From positions 31,498,001-31,562,000 of the forward strand of contig NC_079884.1 in the NCBI RefSeq assembly GCF_029227915.1: 64,000 nucleotides of DNA, in the 5' to 3' direction. A program made the translations under genes and the position numbers. Shown here piece after piece: positions 62,501 to 64,000 of this stretch. This DNA comes from Hydractinia symbiolongicarpus (Eukaryota > Cnidaria > Hydrozoa > Anthoathecata > Hydractiniidae). The notes under the pieces were generated by a model, which was not told the DNA's origin, did no database searches, and saw only the letters and a program-made list of their open reading frames with translations. The first letter of the stretch is position 1, and every line of letters starts with the position of its first letter.

Positions 62501-64000
62501 CACTAAAACGCATGAGACTTGTAGTTTTCAGAAATGTTTTCATTTTTGATGATGCGCTTAATGAAAGTGGTTTAATCGCCGGCAAACGAAAACCCGCGAT
62601 TTCCCGTAAATCCCGGGCTTGGCCCGTATAGTCGAATGTATACAAAGAAAGTACCCTGTGAGTAAACTCATTTCCAAAACGATTTTTTAAGTTATCTTTT
62701 CACCACCAAAATGCATGAGACTTGTAGCTTTCAAAAATGTTTTCATTTTTGATGAGACGCAGAATAAAAGAAGTTTAATCGCCGGCAAACGAAAACCCGC
62801 CATTTCCCGTAAACCCCGGACTCGGCCCGTATAGTCAAAAGTATACAAAGAAAGTACCCAGGGAGTAAACTCATTTCTCGAACGATTTTTTAAATTATAT
62901 TTTCACCACTAAAACGCATGAGACTTGTAGTTTTCAAAAATGTTTTCATTTTTGAAGAGGCACTGAATGATAGAAGTTTAATAGCCGGCAAACGAAAACC
63001 CGCGATTTCCCGTAAATCCCAGGCTTGGCCGTATAGTCGAATGTATACAAAGAAAGTACCCTGTGAGTGAACTCATTTCCAAAACGATTTTTTAAATTAT
63101 CTTTTCACTACTAAAACGCATGAGACTTGTAGTTTTCAAAAATGTTTTTATTTCTGATGAGACACTGAGTAAAAGAAGTTTAATCGCCGGCAAACGAAAA
63201 CCTGTGATTTCCCGTAAATCCCGGACTCGGCCCGTATAATCAAAAGTATACAAAGAAAGTACCCATGGAGTAAACTCATTTCCCAAACGATTTTTTATAT
63301 TATTTTTTCACCACTAAAACGCATGAGACTTGTAGTTTTCAAAAATGTTTTCATTTTTGATGAGACGCTGAATAAAAGAAGTTTAATCGCCGGCAAACGA
63401 AAACCCGCCATTTCCCGTAAACCCCGGACTCGGCCCGTATAATCAAAAGTATACAAAGAAAGTACCCAGGGAGTAAACTCATTTCCCGAACGATTTTTTA
63501 AATTCTTTTCTAACCACTAAAACGCATGAGACCTTTAGTTTTCAAAAATGTTTTCATTTTTGATGAGACGCTGAATAAAAGAAGTTTAATCGCCGGCAAA
63601 CGAAAACCCGCCATTTCCCGTAAACCCCGGACTCGGCCCGTATAATCAAAAGTATACAAAGAAAGTACCCAGGGAGTAAACTCATTTCCCGAACGATTTT
63701 TTAAATTCTTTTTTCACCACTAAAACGAATGAGACTTGTAGTTTTCAGAAATGTTTTCATTTTTGATGATGCGCTTAATGAAAGTGGTTTAATCGCCGGC
63801 AAACGAAAACCCGCGATTTCCCGTAAATCCCGGACTCGGCCCGTATTGTAAAAGTATACAAAGAAAGTACCCAGGGTGTAAACTCATTTCGCGAACGATT
63901 TTTTAAATTATTTTTTCACCACTAAAACGCATGAGGCTTGTAGTTTTGAGAAATGTTTTCATTTTTGATGAGACGCTTAATGAAAATGGTTTAATCGCCG
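59532..64000 (+). repeat. G series HOR, copy G4, 5 monomers deleted, runs off the window
   Basis: Aligns to G2 at offset 9,940 bp until about 62,380 and at 8,926 bp after it, a loss of 1,014 bp (5 monomers minus 1). At the junction the GATGATGTGC monomer runs into CCGCCATTACCCGTAAACCCC. Near 63,490-63,690 it has one extra monomer (GAGACCTTTAG), and one monomer is missing further on, so the net offset returns. It still has the 13-monomer segment missing from G3. Confidence 0.82.

Larger units (their letters stand above)
1..64000 (+). repeat. 203-bp satellite array, head to tail, about 315 monomers
   Basis: The anchor ATGAGACTTG (or ATAAGACTTG) recurs every 203 bp, for example at 82, 285, 488, 690 and 893, and later at 15104, 15307, 15510 and 15713. 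This phase holds to the last copy at 63931. All copies are on the plus strand. Steps of 202 bp come from T-run length or from loss of one C in GGCCCGTATAG. Monomers differ by scattered substitutions that define subtypes. No unique sequence, transposon, microsatellite or gene interrupts the array. The length and the multi-scale higher-order structure are typical of eukaryotic centromeric or heterochromatic satellites; that role is inferred. The family is not one I recognise. Confidence 0.97.

Noticed and set aside
63092-63286. Minus-strand reading frames of about 64 codons beginning MGNEFTPW
   Set aside because: Same monomer on the other strand, open because few stops fall in that frame. Frames on both strands of the same bases, broken by ordinary subtype substitutions, do not support a gene.
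1-64000. CRISPR array
   Set aside because: Repeats are regularly spaced, but there are no unique spacers: the full 203 bp is repeated. The unit is far too long and no cas genes are present.
1-64000. Ribosomal DNA spacer subrepeats
   Set aside because: No rRNA gene, promoter or terminator is seen anywhere in 64 kb, and the repeats do not give way to unique spacer sequence.
1-64000. Telomeric repeats or microsatellites
   Set aside because: No TTAGGG, TTTAGGG, TTAGG or other short tandem motif runs. The only low-complexity stretches are T-runs within each monomer.
1-64000. SINE or tRNA-derived repeat with Pol III promoter
   Set aside because: No convincing A or B box on either strand, and no variable target-site duplications or A-rich tails. 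T-runs alone could stop Pol III but are not evidence of transcription.
1-64000. Retrotransposon or virus-derived internal sequence
   Set aside because: No frame encodes anything like a polymerase, integrase or capsid domain, and there are no long terminal repeats or target-site duplications.

Overview
The whole 64 kb is one uninterrupted array of satellite DNA. A single monomer of about 203 bp (roughly 38% GC by hand count) is repeated head to tail in one orientation, about 315 times. I found no gene, RNA gene, transposon, non-satellite spacer or inversion. An array of this size, with nested higher-order repeats (HORs), points to a eukaryotic nuclear genome in a long-read assembly: a centromeric, pericentromeric or other heterochromatic block. 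I do not recognise the satellite family and cannot name the organism. For reference, monomer position 1 below is the A of ATGAGACTTG. The window opens at monomer position ~122 and ends at ~70.

Each monomer carries fixed landmarks. A perfect 9-bp dyad with a TTTT loop lies at positions 17-38 (IR1). A near-invariant GCCGGC core lies at 67-72. A GC-rich mini-dyad near 103-115 occurs only in some monomers (IR3). A GTATAC-centred dyad lies at 115-132 (IR2). A variable T-rich tract lies at about 172-189. Two broad monomer types alternate. Type N has GTCGAATG and CCCTGTGAG. Type R has GTCAAAAG and CCCAGGGAG or CCCAGGGTG.

Layout: (1) 1-11,935 is a patchwork of copied blocks. These include a ~3.1-kb block copied 7,510 bp away, a 1.29-kb block copied 4,262 bp away, and 3- and 4-monomer tandem duplications. 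(2) 11,936-13,740 is a transition zone. (3) 13,741-22,002 holds three copies of a HOR of 13 monomers plus 115 bp (2,754 bp). The 115 bp is an out-of-register tandem duplication. (4) 22,003-26,423 holds an 8-monomer HOR in two copies. (5) 26,424-31,083 holds three copies of an 8/7-monomer HOR. (6) 31,084-35,340 holds a 3-monomer HOR and a 940-bp block copied 2,433 bp away. (7) 35,341-42,894 holds mixed 6- and 9-monomer duplications. (8) 42,895-64,000 holds four successive copies (G1-G4) of a long HOR. Their lengths of 6,697, 6,289, 3,651 and at least 4,469 bp differ by gains or losses that are whole numbers of monomers.

The open reading frames are by-products of the repeat. 203 is not a multiple of three, the frame closes in each monomer, and most monomers have an in-frame TAG. 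The biology here is structural: satellite evolution by in-register unequal exchange, possible cruciform-forming dyads, and a CENP-B-box-like string that is one base too short. All alignments and counts were made by eye, so boundaries are good to tens of bases unless stated otherwise.
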